Source of the DNA: Myxococcota bacterium
GTDB taxonomy: Bacteria > Myxococcota_A > UBA9160 > UBA4427
Direction: 5' to 3'
Length of the DNA stretch: 64,000 nucleotides
Assembly: GCA_041389495.1 (NCBI GenBank)
Contig: JAWKRT010000001.1
Location: 1,984,001-2,048,000, forward strand
Positions 17,259 through 25,587 of this stretch are shown here, one piece after another. Numbering within the stretch: position 1 is the stretch's first letter; every line of letters begins with the position of its first letter. The notes under the pieces were generated by a model. That model was not told the origin of the DNA, searched no databases, and saw nothing but the letters and a program-made list of their open reading frames with translations. The position numbers and the translations under genes are program-made.

Positions 17259-20200
17259 ATGACGCGAGCGTCTCGGACCTTCGTCGTCTGCGCGTACGTT
17301 CAGATCGCGATCGTTGCTCTCGTGAGCACCGCACCGGCGACGACGACGCTGAGTGGTGTTATCCGCCCAGGCGGAAGCGACGCGCTGGGTGAGATCGCGA
17401 TCACCGGCGACCTCCTGATTGCGGTGAATTCGCGCGTCGAGAGCGAGATTTTCGGTGCGTCGCCACCAGCCGTCGATCGCATCACAGCGACGGGCATCGC
17501 CGAGATCTTGAAGGGAGCAATCTTCGACCTGTCGTTCGAGCCCGGCGCCACGGTTGCGCGCGGCGACGCCTACGAGTTGCTCCAGGCAGACGGCGGAATC
17601 GTAGTTGATGGTCCTCTCGCCAATGTGCTGCGCAGCTTCACTCCTTCCGCCAATCGCTTCTTCGTCCCCACTATCGAGCCGAGCGCGGGCACTGCTACGG
17701 GAGCTGAGCGTCTCGTCGTTCGCGTGAAAGACCGAATCGCCGCGAACTGGAAGGGTGGTGCCGGCGCGTGGGAGGATGCAAGCCTCTGGCTTTTCGGCGG
17801 CGTGGCCGGTCCGGGAAGTTCGGGGAGTCCGTCCGAAGACGATTCCACACTCTTTGCTGCGTCGATCGACACCACCGCGTATGTCGCGCTCGGCTCGAGA
17901 GCCGCGGTCGACAGCCTGTTCGTCGGAATGGGCAGTGAGCTCGCAATCGGCGCAGGTGGCGACCTCGATCTGCGCGGGGCCGGGCGTCCGGGCGGTCGAG
18001 AGCTCACCAACGACGGCGTCGTACGGCTCGAAGGCGGTGGCTCCATCGTCGGTGACGGCACGCTCGCGTTGCTCGGGTCGGGTACGCTCGCACTCTCGAA
18101 CGATGGCTCGTCGCGCATCGGCTCGGGAGACGACCTCGCGATAACGAACGCGAGTGGACACACGATTCAAGGTAGTGGGTTCCTCGACGTCGGCACGCTC
18201 TCACTGAACAACTTCGGGACGATTCGCGCCAGCGTGGGCGCGCCCCTCGTTCTGCGTGGCGCCGTCACGAATCGCGGGCTCTTGGCCGTCGACCAGGCTG
18301 CGGTGCTCATAGCCGACGACATCACCTCGACCTCTTCCGGATTCGTCTCCGTCGAAGCGGGTGGCACGCTCGATACCCGCTCCCTTGCGGTCGAGCGCTT
18401 CGGCCGCTTCGTCGCGACGGGAGCCGACACGCTCGCGCGCGCCTACTTGCTCTTTGCGGACGGAGACGTCGAGATCGCCGACAGCGCAGTGCTCACTGTC
18501 GCGGGTCTTTCGCCCGCTGGAGATGGGACGATCACGCTGAGCAATGGTGGCGTGCTCGACCTGACCTACGGCGTGACGCGGGCGCGGAACGCGATCGCGC
18601 TCGACGGTGGTCGCGTGGTTGCGGGCGGCTTTCTGTGGCTCGAGGGGACCAAGCCTACGACCATCATCTCCGGCAGTGGCGTACTCGACTTCACACCGAG
18701 CATGCTCCCGTCACCGGCCGGCGTCGTGCTCTCTCGGACCGCTGCGATCTCACCTGGGAATGCGCCCGGCGAACTGGGTCGCATCGATGTGCTGGGGACA
18801 CTCTCGCTGCGCGACAAGTCGACGGCGAAGTTCGACATCGCGGTCGCTGGAGCCGACCACATTGCCGCCACGGGCAACGTCACTCTTTCGGCGGGTGCAA
18901 CCATCGCGGCGCACGTTGCGCCCGATCTCGTAGCAGCACGCGGCCAGGTCTTCGACCTCATCGATGCGCCTCACATCTCATCGGCCTTGCCGCTCGTGCT
19001 CGCGATCGAGGCCCCATCGACCCCCGACGGCAGCCTCTTCCTGATGCCCGAGCTTCTCTCGACGTCCGCCGGCGAAGTGCTCTCGCTCATCGCCAAGGCA
19101 CCTGTCACTGCGAGCTGGACGGGAGGCGCCGGGAACTTCGTCGATGCCGACCACTGGCGATTCGACGCGCCAGGCGGCGCGACACAGGGTTCGATCCCGA
19201 CCGAGGACGGCGCAACGCTTTATCACGTCGTGATCGAGGGCGGTGATGGGGACGACGCACGGGTTGCGCTCGATCGCGATGCCGCCGTCGAGTCGCTCTA
19301 CGTCGGCGCGAACGACGTGTTCTCGGTCTCCGGCGCATCACTCGACGTGCGCGGCGCCGGGTTCGGCGTGCGTTCTGCGCGTCCGGGGTCAGGTGTCGTG
19401 CACAACGACGGCACGATCGTTCTCGGCGATGCGTTCTCGCCCGGCGCGGTGCACACCGAGGGGGATATCGTGCTTGCGGGAACGGGCGCGCTCGTCGCGT
19501 CGAGTGTCGGCGGGAATGAGATCAGCTCGCTCACCGGCGCCATCGTGAATGGGGCGAGCCATACGCTTCGCGGCGCGCTCCGCATCGACCCTGGGCGGAC
19601 CGGCACGGAATTCAGCACGACGGTCGGCACGTTCCGCAACGATGGCGTCGTCGTCGCAGACGCCGCTCCGGGAATCGCGGTAGTTCAGGGGGCAGTCGAC
19701 AACTTCGGAACAATGCGAGCAGACGGGGCGGGGCACCTCCTGCTCGGCAGCTCATTCACGAATTCGGGACGACTCGAGGCACGCGACGGCGGATCCATCT
19801 CGTTCGGCGGATTCGGCCCAAACCGAGGGACGATCCTCGCCTCGGGTCAGGGAAGCCGCATTGCGAACTCCAGCTTCGTGCGGAACGAGGGAACGATCGA
19901 GATCGTCGATGGCGCCACGTGGACGGGCAGTATCAGCCAATACGGAACGCAGGAGGCTTCGATTCACGTCGGTGCGGGTGGGCTATGGGCGGGATCCTTC
20001 CTCGACGTCATAGGTGGCGCGTTTCGGCTCGACGGTGGAGCGATCGATGGAAGGCGACTATGGCTCGATGGTGCCGACGCCGAACTCGCGGGCACCGCAA
20101 TGCTCACGGACGAGCTCCTGGTCTATGGCGGTTCACTCTCCATCGGCCCCGTTGGTGGAGTCGGCGTGCTCACCATCGAAGGTGATCTAAGCGTTGCGTA

Positions 20201-20588
20201 CTCGGGCCGGATCGTCCTCGAACTCGGGGGTACTGTGCCCGGAGTCGAGAGCGATTTGCTGACAGTCCTCGGCGTGGCGACGCTCTCGTCTGCCGACGTG
20301 ACGGTCGACTTCATCTCGAACGAGGGTGAATCAGATCCATTCGCACCCGCACTGGGCGACGAGTTCGACCTCATCGTGGCGAGCACGTTCGTCGGGTTCG
20401 ATCCCATGACCGCACACCTACCCGAGCTTCCGGCGGATCTCGCGTGGCTCGCGCAGGTCGTGGATCGGGGCGCGGATTCCATCTTCCGACTTCGGATCGT
20501 GCCCGAGCCGGGGACATCGATGCTCGTGGCGATCGGGCTCGCGTCGCTCGCCGCGCATTCACGTTGTAGACGTCCGAAGGGGGCGTGA
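17259..20588 (+). CDS. Large secreted beta-rich protein with PEP-CTERM sorting signal
   Basis: A 1109-residue exported protein. A signal peptide covers about residues 1-27 (FVVCAYVQIAIVALVSTAPA). The body is built of short glycine/asparagine-rich beta rungs such as LTNDGVVRLEGGGSIVGDG. Two similar large modules begin at W164 (NWKGGAGAWEDA) and W620 (SWTGGAGNFVDA), each with L-D-(L/V)-R-G-A-G further on; the motif G-x-x-(Y/F)-(D/E)-L recurs at G102, G562 and G1033. The C-terminus is a PEP-CTERM signal: VPEPG at 1081-1085, a hydrophobic stretch and the basic SRCRRPK, so the product should be cut and anchored by an exosortase. The ATG at 17259 fits the signal peptide; a GTG at 17232 would add nine residues. 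Codon use is less G+C-rich than its neighbours (36 of 60 bases at 17401-17460), suggesting transfer. Confidence 0.85.
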   Translation: MTRASRTFVVCAYVQIAIVALVSTAPATTTLSGVIRPGGSDALGEIAITGDLLIAVNSRVESEIFGASPPAVDRITATGIAEILKGAIFDLSFEPGATVARGDAYELLQADGGIVVDGPLANVLRSFTPSANRFFVPTIEPSAGTATGAERLVVRVKDRIAANWKGGAGAWEDASLWLFGGVAGPGSSGSPSEDDSTLFAASIDTTAYVALGSRAAVDSLFVGMGSELAIGAGGDLDLRGAGRPGGRELTNDGVVRLEGGGSIVGDGTLALLGSGTLALSNDGSSRIGSGDDLAITNASGHTIQGSGFLDVGTLSLNNFGTIRASVGAPLVLRGAVTNRGLLAVDQAAVLIADDITSTSSGFVSVEAGGTLDTRSLAVERFGRFVATGADTLARAYLLFADGDVEIADSAVLTVAGLSPAGDGTITLSNGGVLDLTYGVTRARNAIALDGGRVVAGGFLWLEGTKPTTIISGSGVLDFTPSMLPSPAGVVLSRTAAISPGNAPGELGRIDVLGTLSLRDKSTAKFDIAVAGADHIAATGNVTLSAGATIAAHVAPDLVAARGQVFDLIDAPHISSALPLVLAIEAPSTPDGSLFLMPELLSTSAGEVLSLIAKAPVTASWTGGAGNFVDADHWRFDAPGGATQGSIPTEDGATLYHVVIEGGDGDDARVALDRDAAVESLYVGANDVFSVSGASLDVRGAGFGVRSARPGSGVVHNDGTIVLGDAFSPGAVHTEGDIVLAGTGALVASSVGGNEISSLTGAIVNGASHTLRGALRIDPGRTGTEFSTTVGTFRNDGVVVADAAPGIAVVQGAVDNFGTMRADGAGHLLLGSSFTNSGRLEARDGGSISFGGFGPNRGTILASGQGSRIANSSFVRNEGTIEIVDGATWTGSISQYGTQEASIHVGAGGLWAGSFLDVIGGAFRLDGGAIDGRRLWLDGADAELAGTAMLTDELLVYGGSLSIGPVGGVGVLTIEGDLSVAYSGRIVLELGGTVPGVESDLLTVLGVATLSSADVTVDFISNEGESDPFAPALGDEFDLIVASTFVGFDPMTAHLPELPADLAWLAQVVDRGADSIFRLRIVPEPGTSMLVAIGLASLAAHSRCRRPKGA

Positions 20589-21025
20589 CCTCAGCTCCAA
20601 CCACGGTCATCTCGAACCGCGAGTTTCCTCGGCCTTGGGTTCTTCGCTCTTCGCTTCGCATCGTGGGTCGCGGCTCACACCCCTCGCAATGCGTGAACGA
20701 GTCGAGGTTCTTGGCCGCGATTGCATCGACCACGCGATCGACCCGAGCGGGCTCGCCGTAGAGGCGAGTCACGTCCCGGGAGCGAGAGGGGCGGATCTCG
20801 ACTACACGATCGCTCCCAGAATCTCGGCCGGGGGGAGACGCGTGCGACCCAGCGGTGACCCGCTCCCATTCCCTGGACCGTTAGGTCCCCGCAGCGCGCC
20901 CCTCCGAGCGGGCCCGCCAGGGAGAAGAGGGTCGCTGCATGGCGCAGAGAGGAGTGGGGCGATGCTGCGCGCGACCCGCGCGCATCGCGCGCACGAGTCG
21001 ACGTGATGCGTGCCGGCCGCGGAAC
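20589..21025. other. Gene-free stretch at the right end of the island
   Basis: In these 437 bases I see no gene I can support. Some open frames exist, but none has a ribosome site or a recognisable product. Base composition returns to the surrounding high G+C at about 20880, which is my best estimate of the island's right end. No repeat of the tRNA 3' end longer than about ten bases was found. Confidence 0.5.
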
Positions 21026-21196
21026 CTACAGCCCGCCGCGGAGATCGGAGAGCCAGCGTTTCGCGATGGCGAACGCGACGGCGCTCACGAGCAGACTCGT
21101 CGCGATGGAGGCGCCGGGGCCCGCGACCGCGCGGACGGGCGGCTCGACGAGCCAGCCGATCAGCGAAGCGGCGAGCATGGCGGCGATGGTGGGCAT
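21026..21196 (-). CDS. Small membrane protein of 56 residues, unknown
   Basis: A 57-codon frame (with stop) on the minus strand, short of the usual gene-finding cut-off. It has two hydrophobic segments, TIAAMLAASLIGWLV (about 3-17) and ASIATSLLVSAVAFAIA (about 29-45), a turn with EPPVRAVAGPG between them and the basic end KRWLSDLRGGL, consistent with a hairpin in the inner membrane. Third-position G/C bias is as in real genes here. An AAGGAG sits about 30 bases upstream, rather far for the ATG, so the start is uncertain. It is not recognised. Confidence 0.55.
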   Translation of the reverse strand: MPTIAAMLAASLIGWLVEPPVRAVAGPGASIATSLLVSAVAFAIAKRWLSDLRGGL

Positions 21197-21326
21197 GGCG
21201 GCCCGTGTCGGCGGGTGGCCGCGAACTCCTTAGCGGGGCCGCTCTCGCGCGCCCGCTCGACGACCGGCGCGCGGGCGGCTACCGAAGCCGGGCCGCGCCG
21301 TCGCGCGCGCAGAGGGAGGTCGCACG

Positions 21327-21836
21327 ATGAAGCTCTACGTCACCGCGAACGATGCCGACGGCGAGGCCGTCTTCGCGCGCGACGGCGCGCCGCTCCGGAG
21401 CACGGCGTTCCCCGATGGCGGCGGGTTCGAGGAGCTGTGGGTGACGCGCGCGGGTGCGCCGCTCGGGGATGCGGATGCGATCGTCGACGGCTTTCCGTTC
21501 TTCCCGGGCGCGGGCGACACGCGCTTCCGCATCGTGCGGCTCGTGCCGGGCTACCTCGAGCGCGCGGCGGCGGGCGAGGGCGGCGCGGCGTCGGGGGCCG
21601 ACACGGGCGCCGACGTGCTCGAGGCCGACGCACCGGGCATGCACACGACCGACTCGATCGACTTCGGCATCGTGCTCGCGGGCGAGGTCGAGCTCGAGCT
21701 CGACCGCGGCGAGAAGCGCGTGCTGCGCGCGGGCGACGCGTTCGTGCAGCGCGCGACGCGGCACCGCTGGATCCCGCGCGGCGCGGAGCCGCTCGTGATG
21801 GCGGTGCTCATGCTGGGAACGCCGGCCTCGCGCTGA
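21327..21836 (+). CDS. Cupin-domain protein
   Basis: A 169-residue single-domain protein. The C-terminal part (about 100-165) is a small cupin barrel: TTDSIDFGIVLAGEVELELD then LRAGDAFVQRATRHRW, which matches the two cupin motifs, including a G-x-x-x-x-R-x-x-x-H-x-W end. Similar proteins bind a metal and are often linked to dioxygenase or sugar-modifying activities, but nothing here fixes the substrate. GGGAGGT lies six bases before the ATG. It stands alone and is divergent from the small membrane protein gene. Confidence 0.8.
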   Translation: MKLYVTANDADGEAVFARDGAPLRSTAFPDGGGFEELWVTRAGAPLGDADAIVDGFPFFPGAGDTRFRIVRLVPGYLERAAAGEGGAASGADTGADVLEADAPGMHTTDSIDFGIVLAGEVELELDRGEKRVLRAGDAFVQRATRHRWIPRGAEPLVMAVLMLGTPASR

Positions 21837-21885
21837 CGCGGGCCGGCGGGGCGCCGACCCGCGCGCCGCATCGGCGCTCGCGCGC

Positions 21886-22188
21886 CTAGCCTCCGAGCCG
21901 CTCGAAGATCGCGTCCGGCGTCGCGGCGCGGCTCGCATCGGCGGCGTTGCGCAGGCAGCTGCGGAGCCGCGCGCAGAGCGCGTCGGCGCGGTCGATGCCG
22001 CGCGCTTCGAGCGCGGCGGGCAGCAGGCGCTCGACGACGATCTCCATGTGCTGGGGTGAGACGGTGGCGGCCGCGAGGCCGGCGTCCTTCAGCGCGAGGC
22101 GCACGGTGCCGCGCGCCTCGAGGCGGTCGAGCGAGCTGTTCTCCTCGATCTCGCGGCAGACGAGCTCGAAGGCGGGTGAGTCGGCCAT
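21886..22188 (-). CDS. Hypothetical protein, 100 residues
   Basis: A soluble helical protein (start MADSPAFELVCREIEE, end TPDAIFERLGG) that I do not recognise. Its start follows the stop of the membrane protein gene at 22190-22945 by one base, so the two form an operon on the minus strand. Length and codon use look genuine. The mixture of E, R and L with spaced hydrophobics suggests a helical bundle or coiled regulator. Confidence 0.65.
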   Translation of the reverse strand: MADSPAFELVCREIEENSSLDRLEARGTVRLALKDAGLAAATVSPQHMEIVVERLLPAALEARGIDRADALCARLRSCLRNAADASRAATPDAIFERLGG

Positions 22189-22189
22189 G

Positions 22190-22945
22190 TCAGGCGGGCC
22201 TCGCGACGCGGGCGCGCACGCGCGCCTTCCACGCCTCGGTGGGGAAGAACGCGAGCGTGATGGTCGCGCTCGACACGAGGCCGAACACGGCCATCACCAC
22301 CTGGGGCCCGACGTGCTCGCTCATGTGCTCGCCGGTCGCGACGTTGAGGCCGATCAGGAAGACGTTGAGCGCCGTGACGGCGACGCCGTGCACGCCCCAG
22401 AGCAGGATGCGGTTCGCGACCACGGGGTCGGCGAGGCCGAGCGCGACGCGGCGGCGCGCCTTCGACCACTCGAGCAGGCTCTCGAAGCCCGACCACGCAT
22501 AACAGGTGAGCGAGAGGGCCGCGGTCACGCGCGTCCAGAGCTGGCTCGCCTCGCCGGACGGCATCGCGGGCGGTGCGGCGGCGATCGCGCCCACCTGCCC
22601 GAACGCGCTCGCGCCGAGGCCGGCGATGGCCGCGAGCGCGAAGGCCCAGGCCCAGCGCGCGCGCGGGCGGAAGACGACGAGCGTGAAGACGTAGAAGGAG
22701 GCGAGCCCCGCCGCGGTGAAGACGAGGCCCGCCGCGCCGAGCGCGAGGTCGACGTCGCCGCACGCGCGCAGTCCCACACCCGAGACCGCCGAGAGCGGAT
22801 AGCCGACGAGGCAGATGAACAGGAAGCCGAGGCCGCACGCCCAGGCGGGCGAGCCGCCGCCGCGCAGCGCCGCGGTGTGGACGAGCCGGATGCCGACGGC
22901 GGACCCGACGAGGACGAACATCGCGAGTGCGAGCAATCCGATCAT
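22190..22945 (-). CDS. Seven-helix membrane protein, unknown
   Basis: A 251-residue integral membrane protein with about seven hydrophobic segments, beginning MIGLLALAMFVLVGSAVGIR. Polar loops are short and it ends in a basic tail (WKARVRARVARPA). The ATG has an unusually strong ribosome site, GGGGGGAAGG, just upstream. It is the first gene of a two-gene operon with the 100-residue protein. I recognise no family signature; a sensor or transport role is only possible. Confidence 0.7.
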   Translation of the reverse strand: MIGLLALAMFVLVGSAVGIRLVHTAALRGGGSPAWACGLGFLFICLVGYPLSAVSGVGLRACGDVDLALGAAGLVFTAAGLASFYVFTLVVFRPRARWAWAFALAAIAGLGASAFGQVGAIAAAPPAMPSGEASQLWTRVTAALSLTCYAWSGFESLLEWSKARRRVALGLADPVVANRILLWGVHGVAVTALNVFLIGLNVATGEHMSEHVGPQVVMAVFGLVSSATITLAFFPTEAWKARVRARVARPA

Positions 22946-23167
22946 GCCTTCCCCCCAATGCGTGCATGCGGCGTCCCGGCGACGCCCGTTCGGCAGGACG
23001 CCCGGGTCGGGACATGCCCCGTTCCGGGCCAGGCATGCGAATCGGTGGCGCGCCCGCTCCGACGCGAGGCGTGCGATCGCTCGATCCGCGGCGCGCGAGG
23101 TGGCACGCTAGGCGCGCGCTCGCGAAGCTGCGCCGCGCGTCCGGCGTTCCGAGGAGTCGACGATCCG

Positions 23168-23605
23168 ATGCCCATCGAGAAGGTCTTCCACTGCGACGGA
23201 CGCCTCGCGATCACGCGCTGCAGCGGCGCGGTGACGACCGACGACCTGGTCGTCCTGCGCGACCATCCGCGCGCTCCGAGCCCGGACGGCTACGTCGAGC
23301 TCGTGGACTGCCGCGCCGTGGTCACCATCCCGGTGTCGCCGGAGGCGATCCGCCGCTTCGTGCACCAGATGCGCGGGCGGCGCGACCTCGCCGCGCGCGC
23401 GGCCATCCTCGCCCCGTCCGCGCTCGGCTTCGGGATGGCGAGGATGTTCGACTCGCTCGCCTCGCTCGCGCAGTGGCCGGGGGAGGTGCGCGTCTTCCGC
23501 TCGGGCGAGGGCCTCGCCGAGTGGCTGTTCGGCGACGAGGACTGCCGCATGGCCGGCGAGCTCGCGACCGCGGTCGCGGGCGAGGCGCCCGTCACTCTCC
23601 GATGA
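23168..23605 (+). CDS. Hypothetical protein, SpoIIAA/STAS-like
   Basis: A 145-residue cytoplasmic protein. The pattern, a short beta start (VFHCDGRLAITRCSGAVTTDD), then GYVELVDCRAVVTI, a helix, and a conserved-looking ARAAILAPSALGFGMARMFDSLA, resembles the many small SpoIIAA-like (STAS fold) proteins found in deltaproteobacteria. Their role is unknown. A GAGGAG lies about 11 bases before the ATG. Its 3' end overlaps the convergent yjbQ gene by 14 bases. Confidence 0.6.
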   Translation: MPIEKVFHCDGRLAITRCSGAVTTDDLVVLRDHPRAPSPDGYVELVDCRAVVTIPVSPEAIRRFVHQMRGRRDLAARAAILAPSALGFGMARMFDSLASLAQWPGEVRVFRSGEGLAEWLFGDEDCRMAGELATAVAGEAPVTLR

Positions 23606-24014
23606 TCTTGATGAGCACGCGCTTCGCGCGCCGTCCGTCGAACTCGCCGTAGAACACCTGCTCCCACGGTCCGAAGTCGAGCCGGCCGTCCGTGATCGCG
23701 ACGACCACCTCGCGGCCCATCACCTGGCGCTTGTGGTGCGCGTCGCCGTTGTCCTCGCCGGTGCGGTTGTGGCGGTAGCGATCGGGGCTCGGATCGAAGG
23801 GCGCGAGCCGCTCGAGCCACTCCTTGTAGTCCGCGTGCAGCCCGGGCTCGTCGTCGTTCACGAAGACGCTCGCGGTGATGTGCATGGCGTTCACGAGGCA
23901 CAGCCCCTCGCGCACCCCGCTCGCGGCGACCGCGCGCTCGACCTCGGGCGTGATGTTCACGAAGTCCATGCGCGCCGGAACCTCGAGCGTGAGGGTCTCC
24001 CGGTGGCTCTTCAC
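23592..24014 (-). CDS. yjbQ: YjbQ family protein (UPF0047, secondary thiamine-phosphate synthase-like)
   Basis: A 140-residue YjbQ/UPF0047 protein. Signature elements are VNITPEVERAV near the start, NAMHITASVFVNDDEPGLHADY in the middle, HNRTGEDNGDAHHKRQVMGR and the end LDFGPWEQVFYGEFDGRR. The conserved His and Asp residues of the family's active site are present. YjbQ from E. coli has weak thiamine phosphate synthase activity in vitro; its physiological role is unclear. The start is GTG at 24014 with GGGAGGT seven bases upstream. Confidence 0.93.
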   Translation of the reverse strand: MKSHRETLTLEVPARMDFVNITPEVERAVAASGVREGLCLVNAMHITASVFVNDDEPGLHADYKEWLERLAPFDPSPDRYRHNRTGEDNGDAHHKRQVMGREVVVAITDGRLDFGPWEQVFYGEFDGRRAKRVLIKIIGE

Positions 24015-24140
24015 GTCGGCACCTCCCGGCGGCCGAGCGTGGCAGACGCGCGTCGGCCGGGAAAGCGGCGCCCGAGCCGCGGCGCCCGTCGCGGCGCCCG
24101 CGACGGCGCGCTACCCAACGGCGATCTGCCGGGAGCGCGC

Positions 24141-25580
24141 ATGCACGAAGAGAAGCCGATCGCCGAGGCCGACGTCGGAAGCTGGGATCTCGAGACCGAC
24201 GTCGCCGTCGTCGGGCTCGGCTGCGCGGGTGCGTGCGCGGCGATCGAGGCGCGCGAGGCGGGTGCCGACGTCGTCGTGCTCGAGCGCGCGAGCGGCGGGG
24301 GCGGGACGTCGGCGCAGTCGGGCGGGCTCGTCTACCTCGGCGGCGGCACGCCCGTGCAGCAGGCGTGCGGCTACGACGACACGCCCGATGCGATGTACGC
24401 GTTCCTCATGGAGGCGTGCGGCCCGCACGCGGACGCCGCGAAGGTGCGCGCCTACTGCGACGGCTCGGTCGCGCACTTCCACTGGCTCGAGGCACACGGC
24501 GTTCCGTTCAAGCGCAGCTTCTTCCCCGAGCCGAGCATGGAGGCGCCGACCGACGACTGCCTCGTGTTCTCGGGCGGCGAGGACACGTGGCCGTTCACCG
24601 AGATCGCGAAGCCCGCGCCGCGCGGACACAAGCCGCAGCACGAGGACGCCGCGGGCGGCTTCCTGATGCGCTGCCTCGTCGACGCGGTCGCGAAGAGCGG
24701 CGCGCGCGTCGAGGTCGACGCGCTCGCGCGCGCGCTCGTCGTCGATGCGGCGGGCGCCGTCGTCGGCGTCGTCGCGACGCGCGACGGCGCGCGGCTCGCG
24801 GTGCGCGCGCGCCGCGGCGTCGTGCTCGCGGCGGGCGGCTTCGTGCTGAACGACGCGATGCTCGCCGCGCACGTGCCCGTGCTCGCGTCGTGCACCTGGC
24901 GCCTCAGCGCGGGCGGCGACGACGGCAGCGGCATCCGCATGGGGCAGGGCGCGGGCGGCGCCGTCGTGCGCATGGACGCGGGCGAGTGCGCCATTCCGCT
25001 CACGCCGCCGCGCCGGCTCGTGCGCGGCGTCATCGTGAACCGCTTCGGCCAGCGCTTCATCAACGAGGACACCTACTACGGGCGCGTCGGACAGGAGGCG
25101 CTCTTCCGCCAGGGCGGCCTCTTCTACTGGATCCACGACGAGTCGACCTACGAGGTGAACCGCGCGGGCATGCAGGTGGACGTCGTCGCCGAGACGATCG
25201 AGGAGCTCGAAGGCGAGCTCGGCCTGCCCGACGGCGCGCTCGTCGCGACGATGGAGCTCTACAACCGCCACGCGCGCGCGGGCCGCGACCCCGTCTTCCA
25301 CAAGGGCGCCGAGTTCGTCGTCCCGCTCGAGCGTCCGCCGTTCGGCGCGATCCGCGTGGCGACGGGCGAGGCGCTCTACGCGGGCTTCACGCTCGGCGGC
25401 CTGCACACGGACGTCGAGGGGCGCGTGCTCACGATCGCGGGGGAGCCGGTCGCAGGCCTCTTCGCCGCCGGGCGCACGACGTCGGGCATCGCGGCGTCGG
25501 GCTATGCGAGCGGCATCTCGCTCGGCGACGGCACGTTCTTCGGGCGCGCGGCGGGCCGCTCGGCCGCCGCGCGCCGGTAG
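24141..25580 (+). CDS. FAD-dependent oxidoreductase of the fumarate reductase/3-ketosteroid dehydrogenase group
   Basis: A 479-residue flavoprotein. The dinucleotide-binding motif VAVVGLGCAGACAAIEA near residue 21 is followed by VVLERASGGGGTSAQSGGL. The second FAD-contacting region lies at the C-terminus (LFAAGRTTSGIAASGYASG, about 440-458), and RFGQRFINEDTYYG is in the substrate region. These fit the FAD_binding_2 family, which includes fumarate reductase, KstD and flavocytochromes; the exact substrate is not indicated. It heads a run of plus-strand genes (acyl-CoA ligase, transporter, kinase), with only seven bases before the next start, so a catabolic operon is likely. Confidence 0.85.
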   Translation: MHEEKPIAEADVGSWDLETDVAVVGLGCAGACAAIEAREAGADVVVLERASGGGGTSAQSGGLVYLGGGTPVQQACGYDDTPDAMYAFLMEACGPHADAAKVRAYCDGSVAHFHWLEAHGVPFKRSFFPEPSMEAPTDDCLVFSGGEDTWPFTEIAKPAPRGHKPQHEDAAGGFLMRCLVDAVAKSGARVEVDALARALVVDAAGAVVGVVATRDGARLAVRARRGVVLAAGGFVLNDAMLAAHVPVLASCTWRLSAGGDDGSGIRMGQGAGGAVVRMDAGECAIPLTPPRRLVRGVIVNRFGQRFINEDTYYGRVGQEALFRQGGLFYWIHDESTYEVNRAGMQVDVVAETIEELEGELGLPDGALVATMELYNRHARAGRDPVFHKGAEFVVPLERPPFGAIRVATGEALYAGFTLGGLHTDVEGRVLTIAGEPVAGLFAAGRTTSGIAASGYASGISLGDGTFFGRAAGRSAAARR

Positions 25581-25587
25581 CGCGCGC

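Noticed and set aside
17103..18170. 355-residue open frame on the minus strand across the PEP-CTERM gene start
   Set aside because: It is antisense to a gene with clear signal peptide and repeats, and its predicted protein has no recognisable composition or motifs.
20371..20772. 133-residue minus-strand frame overlapping the end of the PEP-CTERM gene
   Set aside because: Two thirds overlap a well-supported gene in antisense; no ribosome site or family features.
20911..20920. GGGCCCGCCA as a right attachment-site copy of the tRNA-Lys end (GGGCCCACCA)
   Set aside because: Only nine of ten bases match and flanking bases do not; this is expected by chance in this sequence.
21003..21233. 76-residue plus-strand frame over the small membrane protein gene
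   Set aside because: The minus strand of the same bases encodes two membrane helices with better codon bias; the plus frame gives a low-complexity product.
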